Positions 14,786 to 24,899 of a DNA stretch of 64,000 nucleotides are shown one piece after another. Under the pieces are notes generated by a model. The model was not told where the DNA came from. It searched no databases and was given only the letters and a program-made list of their open reading frames with translations. Every line of letters begins with the position of its first letter. Within the stretch, counting starts at the first letter, position 1. Origin of the DNA: an uncultured Duncaniella sp. (GTDB lineage Bacteria > Bacteroidota > Bacteroidia > Bacteroidales > Muribaculaceae). Where the stretch lies: positions 62,001 to 126,000 of the forward strand of contig CAJUSW010000003.1 of assembly GCA_910589485.1 (NCBI GenBank), in the 5' to 3' direction. Made by a program: the position numbers and the translations under genes.

Positions 14786-17410
14786 ATGATTGAAGAAGAC
14801 CGTATAATAAAGATAGACATCGAAAACGAAATGAAGAGTGCCTACATCGACTACTCCATGTCGGTGATAGTGTCGCGTGCGCTCCCTGATGTGCGCGATG
14901 GCCTGAAGCCCGTCCATAGGCGCGTGCTCTTCGGAATGAACGAGATGGGCAACACATCCGATCATCCCCACAAGAAATCAGCCAACTGCGTGGGCGAGGT
15001 CATGGGTAAGTATCACCCCCATGGCGACTCGTCGATCTATGGCACCGTAGTACGTCTGGCCCAGCCTTGGGCAATGAGATATTGCCTGGTGGACGGACAC
15101 GGAAACTTCGGCTCAGTGGACGGTGACGGCGCGGCCGCCATGCGTTACACCGAGGTACGTCTCGCCCGTCTCGGAGAGGAAATGCTCGCCGATATCGCAT
15201 CTGACACCGTGGATTTCCAGCCCAACTATGACAACTCGCGCGTGGAGCCTGTGGTGCTCCCCACCCGCTTCCCCAACCTTCTGGTCAACGGAGCGTCGGG
15301 TATCGCCGTAGGTATGGCCACCAACATGCCTACCCACAACCTCGCCGAGTCGATCAACGCATGTATAGCATATCTCGAGGATCCTGAGATCGACATCCCG
15401 GGCCTCATGAAATATATCCCCGCGCCCGACTTCCCCACCGGCGGTACCATATATGGCTACAACGGTGTGAAGGAGGCTTACGAGACTGGTCGCGGACGTA
15501 TCGTGATCCGCGCCAAGGCCGAGATCGAGGCCGAGGATAATCACGAGAACATCATCGTGACCGAAATACCCTATGGCGTCAACAAGGCCGAGCTTATCTC
15601 GTATATCGCCGACCTGGTGACCGACAAGAAGCTCGACGGAATCGCCGACATCAACGACGAGAGCAACTACAAGGGTATGCGCATCGTGATCAAGCTCAAG
15701 AGCGACGCCAACTCCAACGTGGTGCTCAACAAGCTGTACAAGATGACCCAGCTCCAGGCCTCGTTCAGCGTCAACAATGTGGCTCTGGTAAACGGCAGGC
15801 CCAAAACGCTGAATCTCAAGGACCTGATAAGCGAATTTGTGAACCATCGCCACGAGGTGGTGATACGCCGCACGAAATTCGAGCTCAACAAGGCACAGGA
15901 GCGCGCACATATACTTGAGGGACTGATCATTGCCTCGCAGAACATCGACGAGGTGATCAAGATAATCCGCGGAGCGACCGACACCCAGGATGCCCGCGAC
16001 AAGCTCCGCGAGCGCTTCAATCTCTCGGACAAGCAGACCGCCGCAATCGTGGAGATGCGCCTGCGTCAGCTCACCGGCCTGGAGCAGGACAAGCTCAACG
16101 CCGACTACGAGGCCATCGAAAAGGAGATAGCCCGTCTGGAGCTGATCCTCTCGGACGACAGCGTGTGCCGCGCCGTGATCAAGGACGAGCTGATAGAGGT
16201 ACGCGACAAGTTTGGCGACAAGCGTATAACCGACATAGATTATACCGCCGGCGACTTCAATGCCGAGGACTTCTATGCCGATGACGACATGATCATCACC
16301 ATCTCGCACCGTGGCTACATCAAGCGCACCCAGCTCAGCGAGTTCCGCGCGCAGAACCGCGGAGGCGTGGGAGCCAAGGGATCGGACACCCGCGATGAGG
16401 ACTTCATCGAGCACATATATCCTGCTTCGATGCACAACTACATGCTCTTCTTCACCCAGAAGGGTCGTTGCTACTGGCTCAAGGTCTACGAGATACCCGA
16501 AGGTGCCAAGAACTCCAAGGGTCGTGCAATCCAGAATATGCTCAACATCGAGCCCGACGATGCCATCAAGGCATTCATCTGCACCAAGAACCTCGGCGAT
16601 GAGGAATTCGTGTCGACCCACAATCTTGTGTTCGCCACCAAGAAGGGCGTGATCAAGAAGACCAGCCTCAAGGCATACTCCCGTCCCCGCGCCAAGGGCG
16701 TCAACGCCATCATCATACGCGAGGGCGACGAGCTGCTGAGCGTGGAGATGACCGACGGTAACTGTGACATACTCATGGCCAACCGTAACGGTCGCGCCAT
16801 CCGATTCCCCGAAAATAAGGTACGCGAGATGGGCCGTATGTCCACCGGCGTGAGAGGCATGACCCTCGACGGTGACGACGACGAGGTAGTAGGCCTGATA
16901 TGCATGCCCGCCGAGACCTCCAACAATGTGATGGTACTCAGCGAGCGTGGCTACGGCAAGCGCACCGCGCTCGACGTGGAGACCGAGGTGGATGGCCGCA
17001 TGGAGCGTGTACCCGTCTACCGCATCACCAACCGTGGCGGCAAGGGCGTGCGCACCATGAATATCACCGAGCGCACCGGCCGTCTCGTAGCCATCGAGAG
17101 CGTCAACGACGGCAACGACCTCGTGATCATCAACAAGAGCGGTATCACCCTCCGCATCCACGTGAGCGACATCAAGGTTCAGGGCCGCGCCACCCAGGGC
17201 GTGCGCATAATCAATCTCGACAAGCGAGGCGACACCATCGCATCGGTATGTTGCGTTGACTCCGATCCCGAGGAGGAAGTAACCGAGGTTGAGGACCAGA
17301 ACGAGACCCTCGGCGAACTTATCGACGACTCCAATGTTGAAGAAATCGAGGAGGTAATCGACGAGGCCATCGAGGAGACCGACGAAGAAGAGAACGGCTC
17401 GGAGGATTGA
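14786..17410 (+). CDS. gyrA: DNA gyrase subunit A
   Basis: An 874-aa GyrA. With GyrB it introduces negative supercoils by double-strand passage. The N-terminal breakage-reunion domain contains the catalytic Tyr121 in AMRYTEVR; the quinolone region reads HPHGDSSIYGTVVR, with Ser82 present and Gly at position 86 (the position of Asp87 in E. coli). The C-terminal half has the beta-pinwheel repeats, including a GyrA-box-like QNRGGVGAKG. The last 50 residues are a very acidic tail (EEEVTEVEDQNE, DEEENGSED), common in this phylum. It has its own promoter and is followed 74 bp later by a TPR gene. Confidence 0.97.
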   Translation: MIEEDRIIKIDIENEMKSAYIDYSMSVIVSRALPDVRDGLKPVHRRVLFGMNEMGNTSDHPHKKSANCVGEVMGKYHPHGDSSIYGTVVRLAQPWAMRYCLVDGHGNFGSVDGDGAAAMRYTEVRLARLGEEMLADIASDTVDFQPNYDNSRVEPVVLPTRFPNLLVNGASGIAVGMATNMPTHNLAESINACIAYLEDPEIDIPGLMKYIPAPDFPTGGTIYGYNGVKEAYETGRGRIVIRAKAEIEAEDNHENIIVTEIPYGVNKAELISYIADLVTDKKLDGIADINDESNYKGMRIVIKLKSDANSNVVLNKLYKMTQLQASFSVNNVALVNGRPKTLNLKDLISEFVNHRHEVVIRRTKFELNKAQERAHILEGLIIASQNIDEVIKIIRGATDTQDARDKLRERFNLSDKQTAAIVEMRLRQLTGLEQDKLNADYEAIEKEIARLELILSDDSVCRAVIKDELIEVRDKFGDKRITDIDYTAGDFNAEDFYADDDMIITISHRGYIKRTQLSEFRAQNRGGVGAKGSDTRDEDFIEHIYPASMHNYMLFFTQKGRCYWLKVYEIPEGAKNSKGRAIQNMLNIEPDDAIKAFICTKNLGDEEFVSTHNLVFATKKGVIKKTSLKAYSRPRAKGVNAIIIREGDELLSVEMTDGNCDILMANRNGRAIRFPENKVREMGRMSTGVRGMTLDGDDDEVVGLICMPAETSNNVMVLSERGYGKRTALDVETEVDGRMERVPVYRITNRGGKGVRTMNITERTGRLVAIESVNDGNDLVIINKSGITLRIHVSDIKVQGRATQGVRIINLDKRGDTIASVCCVDSDPEEEVTEVEDQNETLGELIDDSNVEEIEEVIDEAIEETDEEENGSED

Positions 17411-17484
17411 TGCACACCGGCATCTCCTCCCTCCCCCCCAACTAAAGCAGTAGAAATACATTACCAATTCTAATAACACCTATT

Positions 17485-18708
17485 ATGAAAAAGATCTGCT
17501 TACTGTCACTCGGTCTCCTGGCCGCAGTGTCGATGTCAGCCCAGAAGGCCACCGTCAAGGAGGCCGAGAAGGCTTTTAAGGGTGTAAACTCTTACAGCAG
17601 CTATCAGAACGCCGTCAAGGCAATTACCCCGGCATTCTCAGATGCGGAAACATCGAAGGATGCTCAGACCTACTGGATTCCCGGCGAGGCAGGATTCAAG
17701 CTCTACGACGACATGCTCGGCCAGAAGATGATCGGCAAGGATGTCAATCTCGACGATATGGGCTCGGCTCTGCTCGACGGTTACAACTATGCACTCAAGG
17801 CTCTTGCCGTTGACACCGTTACCGATGCCAAGGGTAAGGTCAAGACCAAATTCTCCAAGAAGATCGTAGGTGCCATCGCAAGCCACCACAACGACTTCGC
17901 CAACGCCGGCTCGGCTTTCTGGGATTCCAAGAACTATCCCAAGGCCTACGAGGCATTCATGGCCTATGTAGCTATCCCCGGCAACAAGAGCCTCGGCGAG
18001 GCTGCTCCCAAGCCCCTCCCCGACTCTATCGCAGCCCAGATGGCTTACTATGCAGGTCTCGCCGCATGGCAGGCTGAGAAACTTCCCGAAGCCGCCAGCG
18101 CATTCGAGAAGATGATGGAGATCGGATATGACGACATGGCCGCTTATGACTACGCTTACTCCGTAGCTTATCAGATGAACGATGAGGCCCGCAAGCTCAA
18201 ATACTCTCAGATCGCGTTCGACAAGTTCGGCACAGCAAAGCCCGACTTCCTCCAGCGCATCATCTCGTCCTATCTTGCCGAGAAGAAGTATGACGAAGCC
18301 ATGGCCATCCTCCAGAAGGCTATCCAGACCGATCCCAACAATGCCACCTATTACTATCTGACCGGTGTGCTCTATGACGACAAGGGCGACAAGGAGAAAT
18401 CACAGGAGTCATTCAAGAAGGCTGTTGAGATCGATCCCAACAACGCCATGGCCAACTTCAGCTACGGCACCTCGCTCATCCAGCAGTACGAGCGTCTCGA
18501 CGAAAAGACCGGTGAGATGAGCCAGGCCGAATACAACAAGTATCGCGCCGAGACCATGAATCCTCTGCTCAAGGAGGCTGCCCAGTATCTTGAGAAGGCT
18601 TATCAGCTCGACAACGAGATGACCAACGCCCTCACCAACCTCAAGATCGTTTACTACAACCTCAACGACGGAGCCAACCTCGACCGCGTAGAGAAACTGC
18701 TTCTCTAA
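17485..18708 (+). CDS. Periplasmic TPR protein
   Basis: A 407-aa protein with a signal peptide (residues 1-19, ending SMSAQ), no lipobox, and TPR motifs: the clearest are at about 275-345 (YYYLTGVLYDDKGDKEKSQE, FKKAVEIDPNNAMANFSYGT). TPR proteins act as scaffolds; no enzymatic motif is visible. It uses strongly C-ending codons, like highly expressed neighbours. It follows gyrA by 74 bp and probably shares its transcript. A terminator-like inverted repeat at 18790-18847 follows. The specific role is unknown. Confidence 0.85.
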   Translation: MKKICLLSLGLLAAVSMSAQKATVKEAEKAFKGVNSYSSYQNAVKAITPAFSDAETSKDAQTYWIPGEAGFKLYDDMLGQKMIGKDVNLDDMGSALLDGYNYALKALAVDTVTDAKGKVKTKFSKKIVGAIASHHNDFANAGSAFWDSKNYPKAYEAFMAYVAIPGNKSLGEAAPKPLPDSIAAQMAYYAGLAAWQAEKLPEAASAFEKMMEIGYDDMAAYDYAYSVAYQMNDEARKLKYSQIAFDKFGTAKPDFLQRIISSYLAEKKYDEAMAILQKAIQTDPNNATYYYLTGVLYDDKGDKEKSQESFKKAVEIDPNNAMANFSYGTSLIQQYERLDEKTGEMSQAEYNKYRAETMNPLLKEAAQYLEKAYQLDNEMTNALTNLKIVYYNLNDGANLDRVEKLLL

Positions 18709-18789
18709 TATGTAGCCCTCTCCCCCACCTTGCAGGCCTGACGGCCCGATGGCCACAACCCCTGCCGGGAGAGCGGGACTTACAATAAC

Positions 18790-18847
18790 AAAGCCAAAAG
18801 AAACATATAGTGCATAGGCATGTCCTGAATATGTTTCTTTTGGCTTT
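18790..18847. terminator. Perfect 19-bp inverted repeat, likely terminator
   Basis: Positions 18790-18808 and 18829-18847 pair perfectly over 19 bases around a 20-base loop, and the right arm ends in TTTTT. It lies 82 bp after the TPR gene and probably ends its transcript. Confidence 0.7.
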
Positions 18848-18863
18848 TTGCAAATAAGTAACG

Positions 18864-18890
18864 GCGATTTATTTTGCGCATTAATTTTTA
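18864..18890. repeat. 27-bp motif shared with 48167-48192
   Basis: GCGATTTATTT is followed by TG, GC and ATTAATTTTTA, nearly the same as at 48167-48192. It ends 15 bases before the DUF1599 start, so it could act as a promoter or be the edge of an old repeat. Confidence 0.45.
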
Positions 18891-18905
18891 ACCCTACAGT
18901 CCAGA

Positions 18906-19448
18906 ATGTCAACCCTGAACCAATTTGATAACGCCCTGTCGCTGTGCCGCGACATATTCGACAAGAAACTGCGTGATTACGGAGCCTCATGGCGCATAAT
19001 GCGTCCCCGCTCCATAACCGATCAATTATACATCAAGGCCAAACGCATCCGCACTCTCGAAGAGGAGGAGGCCATGATCGATGAAGGGATCCTCGGGGAA
19101 TTCATGGCTATCATAAACTATGGGCTGATAGGGCTGATACAGCTTGAACTGGGATACGCCGACGAGGCCGACATCCCGGCCGACGAGGCCATAGGCCTGT
19201 ACGATGCCAAAGTGAAAATGGCCCGTGACCTCATGGCCGCCAAAACCCACGACTATGGCGACGCCTGGCGAGGCATGCGCGTGAATTCCTACACCGATTT
19301 CATACTCACCAAGATACAGCGCGTGAAGGAGATCGAGGGAAATTCGGGACGCACACTCATATCCGAAGGCATCGATTCCAACTATCTTGACATAATAAAT
19401 TATGCAGTCTTCGCAGTCATCAAACTCACAGGAGAAACCGAGGCTTAA
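18906..19448 (+). CDS. DUF1599 protein (two repeats)
   Basis: A 180-aa protein of the DUF1599 family (nucleotide-modification-associated domain). Two copies of the domain are visible: residues 5-77 (CRDIFDKKLRDYGASWRIMR) and 98-176 (ARDLMAAKTHDYGDAWRGMR), each with the K-x3-DYG-x-[AS]W-x-MR core. The biochemical function is not established. It overlaps the next gene by 47 bases, which suggests co-translation; it heads a plus-strand run that continues to 24899. Confidence 0.88.
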   Translation: MSTLNQFDNALSLCRDIFDKKLRDYGASWRIMRPRSITDQLYIKAKRIRTLEEEEAMIDEGILGEFMAIINYGLIGLIQLELGYADEADIPADEAIGLYDAKVKMARDLMAAKTHDYGDAWRGMRVNSYTDFILTKIQRVKEIEGNSGRTLISEGIDSNYLDIINYAVFAVIKLTGETEA

Positions 19449-20742
19449 GGAACGGCTCTTCTCACCCACCGGAGTGTGGGCGCTCCGCATCATTATCGGT
19501 GCGGTGTTCATCCTCTCGGGCTTTGTCAAGGGGATAGATCCCTGGGGCAGTGTCATAAAGCTCTCGGAATATTTCACCGTGTGGGGCCTGGACATACCGC
19601 GCACACTCATCACATGTATGGCATTCGCGCTCGGAGCCTACGAATTCGTGTGGGGCTGTCTGCTCTTTATGGGTTGCTATCGCCGGGTATCGGTGTGGGC
19701 GCTATCGCTGATGATGTGCGTCATGTTGCCGCTCACACTCTACATAGCCATCTATTCTCCGGTGGACGACTGTGGATGCTTCGGTGATTTCCTCATCCTC
19801 TCCAACACTGCTACATTCGTTAAGAACATATTCATATCAGCAGGACTGGTATACCTGATATATTACAACTCCCGCGTCGCAGGCGCATATATACCCTACA
19901 TCCAATGGATCGTAGGGGGAATCGTGACCATATATATCCTCGCCATAGAGCTGTATGGCTACAATATACAACCCCTGATCGACTTCAGGCAATACGCAGC
20001 CGGAGTATCCCTTATGCCCGACGACGAGGAGGAAGAGGACGGTGCGGAAACCATCTATGAATTCACCTACGAGAAGGACGGGCTGACCAAGAAATTCACC
20101 ATGGATGCCCTGCCCGATTCCTCATGGACATTCGTGAGCCGTGAGCTAATAAGCGGTGAGGAGGTCAGGACCGACGGTTTCACCATACTTGAGGAGGGGG
20201 AGGACATCACGGCCGATGTAATAGATCCCGAGACCGAGCAGTTCCTGGTCACAATCCCCGACATTGACAATGTGGATCTCTCGTACACCTATCTTATAAA
20301 CGAACTGAACGACTTCCTCATCCAGCGCGGAGGATCGTTAGTGGCCCTGATCAACAGCGACGATGAGGGACTCGAACGATGGAAGGACATCTCCATGGCA
20401 TCCTATCCCATATATCAGGCAGACCCCAAGATGCTGAAGGAACTGGCCCGCGGAAATGCCGCCCTCGTGTATCTCGACCATGGCGTGGTAAAGTGGAAAC
20501 GCACCCTCTCATCAATAGGATACACACTTGTCACCGAGACACATCCCGACAAACTCATCGCCACGCTGGACCCAAACACCGGCTACGTGCTGAAACTTGT
20601 GACGGCACCGTTTGTTATAATACTATTGATAATCCTTGCCCTCGACCACAGCGGAAAGCTGCTTGCATGGCATATAGCCCGACGGAAACGCCTGAATACC
20701 GCCAAAGCCGAAGCCAAGAATAATCAACCTGATGCCCGCTGA
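19402..20742 (+). CDS. BT_3928-type DoxX-like membrane protein
   Basis: A 446-aa inner-membrane protein. Residues about 24-190 carry five or so membrane helices of DoxX type (VWALRIIIGAVFILSGFVKG, YSPVDDCGCFGDFLILSNT with the conserved Cys pair), then a charged soluble region (210-395, predicted periplasmic) and a last helix (FVIILLIILALDH) near residue 412. This layout matches the Bacteroidales BT_3928 family, whose role is not settled; relatives of the membrane part take part in quinone-linked thiol chemistry. The ATG at 19402 lies inside the upstream gene by 47 bases; no other ATG is available before the first helix, though a GTG at 19474 is conceivable. Confidence 0.8.
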   Translation: MQSSQSSNSQEKPRLKERLFSPTGVWALRIIIGAVFILSGFVKGIDPWGSVIKLSEYFTVWGLDIPRTLITCMAFALGAYEFVWGCLLFMGCYRRVSVWALSLMMCVMLPLTLYIAIYSPVDDCGCFGDFLILSNTATFVKNIFISAGLVYLIYYNSRVAGAYIPYIQWIVGGIVTIYILAIELYGYNIQPLIDFRQYAAGVSLMPDDEEEEDGAETIYEFTYEKDGLTKKFTMDALPDSSWTFVSRELISGEEVRTDGFTILEEGEDITADVIDPETEQFLVTIPDIDNVDLSYTYLINELNDFLIQRGGSLVALINSDDEGLERWKDISMASYPIYQADPKMLKELARGNAALVYLDHGVVKWKRTLSSIGYTLVTETHPDKLIATLDPNTGYVLKLVTAPFVIILLIILALDHSGKLLAWHIARRKRLNTAKAEAKNNQPDAR

Positions 20743-20800
20743 ACATGTGGCATCACATATAGACATCTTTACCCTTATGCCTCATAACCGCCACGACATA

Positions 20801-22141
20801 ATGCAATGGGACAAGCTCATATCCGACAAGCGATTCGGACTCGAGCATTACCACGACCCGAAACCCGGAGCCCGCAACGACTTCCAGAGGGACTTTGACC
20901 GGCTCGTGTTCTCATCGCCTTTCCGCAGGCTCCAGAACAAGACCCAGGTGTTCCCGCTTCCGGGGAGCATTTTCGTGCACAACCGTCTGACCCACAGCCT
21001 TGAGGTGTCGTGCGTAGGGCGTTCGCTTGCCCGCGAGGTTGCTATCAGGCTCAGGGAACGTTACGCCGACAATCCTCCGGTGCTCGACAGCCTTAATTAT
21101 ATCGGCGATATCGTGGCGGCCGCATGTCTTGCTCACGATCTGGGCAATCCGCCGTTCGGCCACTCGGGAGAAAAAGCCATCCAGGCTTATTTCAGCGAGG
21201 GAGCCGGTCAAGCCCTCCGTGCAAAACTCAGCGAGCAGGAATGGAACGACCTGACACATTTCGAGGGTAACGCCAACGCATTCCGTCTGCTCACCCACCA
21301 GTTCAACGGGCGTAGGCAAGGAGGATTCGCCATGACCTACTCCACCCTGGCCTCGATAGTCAAGTATCCGTTCGAGTCATCATTATCGAGCAAGCACGGA
21401 AAATTCGGCTTCTTCACTTCGGAGAAGGACGACTTCATCAAAGTGGCCGACGAGTTGGGCATGATCCCGCTCACTGCATCCGACGGGAAGATCCGGTATT
21501 CACGCCATCCGCTCGTGTATATCGTCGAGGCAGCCGATGATATCTGCTATGAGATCATGGACATAGAGGATGCCCATAAACTCAAGATACTTTCCACCGA
21601 GGAGGTGTTACCCCTGCTCCTGAGCTACTTTGACACAGCAAAACAGGAACATATGGAGCGGGTGATGGCACATGTGGAGGACCCTAACGAGAAGATAGCC
21701 TATCTGCGGTCGTGCATCGTGGGAGTGCTGGTAGAGAAATGCGCCGACGCATTCGCCGAGCATGAGACCGAGATACTGAACGGCACATTCTCAGGATCGC
21801 TACTCGATCACATCACACCACGTGAAAAGGAGGGCTACCGCCGATGCGAGGCACTGTCGTGGAAACGCATATATTGCGCGAGCGATGTAGTGGAGATCGA
21901 GCTGGCCGGTACACGCATCATCTCATTCCTGATCGACGAGTTGGTCAAGGCCGTAAGCAACCCCACGCTGAATTATTCACGCCTCCTGCTTGCAAAAGTG
22001 CCCGAACAATACGAAATACAAGCCTCATCGCTGTATGGCAAGATCCAGGCCGTGCTTGATCATATATCCGGCATGACCGACGTATATGCCCTCGACCTGT
22101 ACCGCAGGCTCAACGGCATGAGTCTTAAAATCAATAATTGA
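20801..22141 (+). CDS. dgt: Deoxyguanosinetriphosphate triphosphohydrolase
   Basis: A 446-aa HD-domain enzyme that hydrolyses dGTP (or other dNTPs) to nucleoside and triphosphate, limiting the dNTP pool. The HD metal site is visible: His65 in NRLTHSLEVS, His112-Asp113 in CLAHDLGNPPFGHSG, and a later conserved Asp in VEAADDICYEIMDIED. I chose the ATG at 20801 (MQWDKLISDKRFG), which matches the family N-terminus; in-frame ATGs at 20777 and 20732 would add 8 or 23 unmatched residues. It sits 58 bp after the BT_3928 gene and 1 bp before the TPM gene, so probably in one operon. Confidence 0.92.
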   Translation: MQWDKLISDKRFGLEHYHDPKPGARNDFQRDFDRLVFSSPFRRLQNKTQVFPLPGSIFVHNRLTHSLEVSCVGRSLAREVAIRLRERYADNPPVLDSLNYIGDIVAAACLAHDLGNPPFGHSGEKAIQAYFSEGAGQALRAKLSEQEWNDLTHFEGNANAFRLLTHQFNGRRQGGFAMTYSTLASIVKYPFESSLSSKHGKFGFFTSEKDDFIKVADELGMIPLTASDGKIRYSRHPLVYIVEAADDICYEIMDIEDAHKLKILSTEEVLPLLLSYFDTAKQEHMERVMAHVEDPNEKIAYLRSCIVGVLVEKCADAFAEHETEILNGTFSGSLLDHITPREKEGYRRCEALSWKRIYCASDVVEIELAGTRIISFLIDELVKAVSNPTLNYSRLLLAKVPEQYEIQASSLYGKIQAVLDHISGMTDVYALDLYRRLNGMSLKINN

Positions 22142-22142
22142 C

Positions 22143-23438
22143 ATGACACATCTCAACCGTTATTTCATACTGCTGATAAGCTTAGTCGTTGCATTCGCCA
22201 CCTCGGCCATGACGGTAGACGAGGTGCCCAACGTACACGTTACAGCCAGAAACCAATACGTATCCAACCCCTCGGGTGTGCTTTCGCCCGCCGCCGTGGA
22301 CAGGATGAACGTCACCATCGGCAACCTGTGGCAACAGACGTCGGCCGAGATGGCCGTGGTGGCCGTCGACAGGATAGACCCGTCAATGACTCCCGAGGAA
22401 TTTGCCACAGCGCTGTTCGAGAAATGGAATATAGGCAAAGCGGACAACGACAACGGTATCCTGCTGCTGATATCGCGTGACGACCGTGCTGTGCAGATCC
22501 GCACCGGATATGGCATGGAGGGAGTGGTGCCCGATATTATAGCGGGACGCGTGATCCGTGACGATATAATACCGCGCTTCAAGGAGGGGGACTATGACGG
22601 AGGCACAACCGCCGCCGTGGAGCACCTCGCGCAGATAATCAGCGACCCTAATGTAAGGGAGGAGATGCTCTCCAAGTATGAGAACGACCGGGTATCCTCA
22701 GGGATAACCGATTACAATGGCGAGGAGGTATTCTCGTTTTTCCTCGAGATAGCCGGCTTCGTGGCCTTCATAATGTTTGCCATCATCATCTATTACATCT
22801 GGAACACCCGTAAAATGGATGATGTGGAGCGATGGAGACAGCTCAACAACCTGTGGTTGCCATCGGCTATCGTCGCATTCGTGACGCTCGGCATCGGGGC
22901 CATCCCGTTTGCCATACTGTCATGGAAAATGCACCGTGTGCGCCGGCACAAACGCCCCTGCCCGCATTGCGGCACACGCATGAAACTAGTGGACGAGGTG
23001 CACGACAATGACTATCTCACCCCGGCCCAGGACCTGGAGGAACAGCTCAAATCAGTGGATTATGATGTGTGGCACTGTCCTAAATGCTCCCAGACCGACA
23101 TATACCCCTATGTCAACCGATCGAGCCGCTACACGGAATGTCCTGTGTGCCATGCACGCACCATGACACTCTCCGACCGCCGCATCCTGCGCCAGCCCAC
23201 CACCCGCCAGGAGGGGGAAGGCGTGGATATCTATTACTGCCGCAACTGTGGTAACCACACTGACAAAAGGTTCCGCATACAGCGCAAGGCCGACATGGAA
23301 GCAGCCGCGGCTGGAGCCATACTCGGAAGCGCGCTCGGATCACGACGTGGCGGTGGTGGATTCGGCGGAGGCGGATTCGGAGGCGGATCCTTCGGCGGAG
23401 GCCACACAGGTGGCGGCGGTGCCGGTGGCAGCTGGTAA
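22143..23438 (+). CDS. TPM-domain (YgcG-like) protein with zinc ribbons
   Basis: A 431-aa protein. Signal peptide at residues 1-22; TPM domain at about 30-165 (YVSNPSGVLSPAAVDRMN, DNGILLLISRDDRAVQIRTG, GMEGVVPDIIAGRVI); two membrane helices near 205-222 and 240-258; four CxxC pairs of zinc-ribbon type (CPHCGTRM, CPKCSQ, CPVCHARTM, CRNCGNHT) between 278 and 375; and a Gly-rich tail (GGGGFGGGGFGGGSFGGG). TPM proteins are poorly understood; one branch is the Psb32/YgcG group. The Gly-rich end may be low-complexity rather than functional. The start follows the dGTPase stop by 1 base. Confidence 0.88.
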   Translation: MTHLNRYFILLISLVVAFATSAMTVDEVPNVHVTARNQYVSNPSGVLSPAAVDRMNVTIGNLWQQTSAEMAVVAVDRIDPSMTPEEFATALFEKWNIGKADNDNGILLLISRDDRAVQIRTGYGMEGVVPDIIAGRVIRDDIIPRFKEGDYDGGTTAAVEHLAQIISDPNVREEMLSKYENDRVSSGITDYNGEEVFSFFLEIAGFVAFIMFAIIIYYIWNTRKMDDVERWRQLNNLWLPSAIVAFVTLGIGAIPFAILSWKMHRVRRHKRPCPHCGTRMKLVDEVHDNDYLTPAQDLEEQLKSVDYDVWHCPKCSQTDIYPYVNRSSRYTECPVCHARTMTLSDRRILRQPTTRQEGEGVDIYYCRNCGNHTDKRFRIQRKADMEAAAAGAILGSALGSRRGGGGFGGGGFGGGSFGGGHTGGGGAGGSW

Positions 23439-23504
23439 CCCTCACCTGAGGAATCATACATAATAGTTTCTACAACTTCACACATTTACCCCTCATCTAC
23501 TACC

Positions 23505-24899
23505 TTGATAACTACAGTCGCTGATTTCCTGTGCGGATACCCGCTTTTCATTCTCCTCATAGGAGGCGGATTCTTCCTGTTCTTTTACTCGGGCATGGTG
23601 TCACTGCGTCACCTCCCCACCGCCATGAAGGTACTTAAGGACAAAAAAAGCCGTGATTCAGGCAACCAGATATCATCGGTACAGGCTCTTGCTTCGGTAG
23701 TAGCCGCCACCGTAGGCATGGGTAATATCGCCGGCGTGGCCATAGCCCTCGTGATGGGCGGTCCAGGAGCGATATTCTGGATGTGGATAAGCGCGCTCGT
23801 GGGAATGTCGACCAAATTTCATGAGGGGGTATTGACCACACGCTATAAGACATCACTGCCCGACGGCTCTCCCACAGGTGGCACAATGCACATCATCGAC
23901 CGCGGGCTCGGTAGCCGGTGGCACTGGCTGGCGGTTACGTTTGCCGTGGCCGGAATGTTTGGCACCCTGTGCATCATGAATGCCAATCAGCTCACCGAGG
24001 CCATAGTCACCACATTCTCCACCCCCGCATGGCTCAGCGACAGCCACATAGTCAGCCATGTGGCCACAGCATCAGGTTGGTCACATGAAAGCATTTTCAG
24101 GCTTCTCATAGGGTTGACCATAGCCGCAGTGGTGACAGCCGTGGTGATAGGCGGAGTGAAAAGGATAGCGCATATAGCTACATGGCTTGTGCCTTTCATG
24201 GTGGGAATCTACTTTGTGAGCGTGTTCTACATCGTGATCACGCATATCACCGAAGTCCCCGCCGTGATGAAATCTATATTTGCCGAAGCGTTCAATCTCA
24301 GGGCCGGCTGGGGCGCACTGGCCGGCATAGCCATAATAGGAGCACGACGTGCAGCCCTTGTGAACGACGCAGGCGTAGGCACGGCCACAATCATGCACGG
24401 CGCGTCGACCAACACCAATCCCGCCCGCGAGGGTCTTATAGCCATGCTCGGCCCCGGTATAGATTCAGGATTTGTATGCACCCTCACCGCCCTGGCTATC
24501 CTCCTGTGCGGCGACATCGAGACGGCAGGTGGCATCAAGGGGCTGGAGATAGCGATGAATGCGTTTGACAAGGCGATCCCAGGAGGGAAATACCTGCTCA
24601 TGCTTATCGTCCTGTGCTTTGCCCTCTCGTCTATGTTCAGCTACAGCTTCTATGGACAGCGGTGCGCGGCCTACCTGGGCGGAGAAAAAAGGGCCAGGTA
24701 CTACACATGGTTCTTCATAATCACTATAGTGATATTTGCAGTAGTTCCCTTAGGCATAGCCGTGGGAGTGTGCGACCTTTTCTATGCCCTGATGGCATTC
24801 CCTACCATGATCACGCTCATACTACTCAGAAAAGAGGTAAAGCGAGTGATAGGAACCATAAATACCAAGGCTCCGGCACCCCGTGGCAAACCCGCGTGA
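23505..24899 (+). CDS. Sodium:alanine/glycine symporter (AgcS family)
   Basis: A 464-aa inner-membrane transporter with about 10-11 hydrophobic helices. Family signatures are visible: VVAATVGMGNIAGVAIALVM near 60-80, GPGAIFWMW, and GVGTATIMHGAS near 290. It imports alanine or glycine with Na+. The start is a TTG at 23505: no ATG occurs before residue 31, which lies after the first helix, so the TTG is needed for a complete N-terminus. It is 66 bp after the TPM gene and closes the plus-strand run before parA. Confidence 0.93.
   Translation: MITTVADFLCGYPLFILLIGGGFFLFFYSGMVSLRHLPTAMKVLKDKKSRDSGNQISSVQALASVVAATVGMGNIAGVAIALVMGGPGAIFWMWISALVGMSTKFHEGVLTTRYKTSLPDGSPTGGTMHIIDRGLGSRWHWLAVTFAVAGMFGTLCIMNANQLTEAIVTTFSTPAWLSDSHIVSHVATASGWSHESIFRLLIGLTIAAVVTAVVIGGVKRIAHIATWLVPFMVGIYFVSVFYIVITHITEVPAVMKSIFAEAFNLRAGWGALAGIAIIGARRAALVNDAGVGTATIMHGASTNTNPAREGLIAMLGPGIDSGFVCTLTALAILLCGDIETAGGIKGLEIAMNAFDKAIPGGKYLLMLIVLCFALSSMFSYSFYGQRCAAYLGGEKRARYYTWFFIITIVIFAVVPLGIAVGVCDLFYALMAFPTMITLILLRKEVKRVIGTINTKAPAPRGKPA

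Noticed and set aside
15113..17479. 788-codon open frame on the minus strand across gyrA
   Set aside because: It is a mirror of the C-ending codon bias of gyrA; its product has repetitive composition and no recognisable domain.
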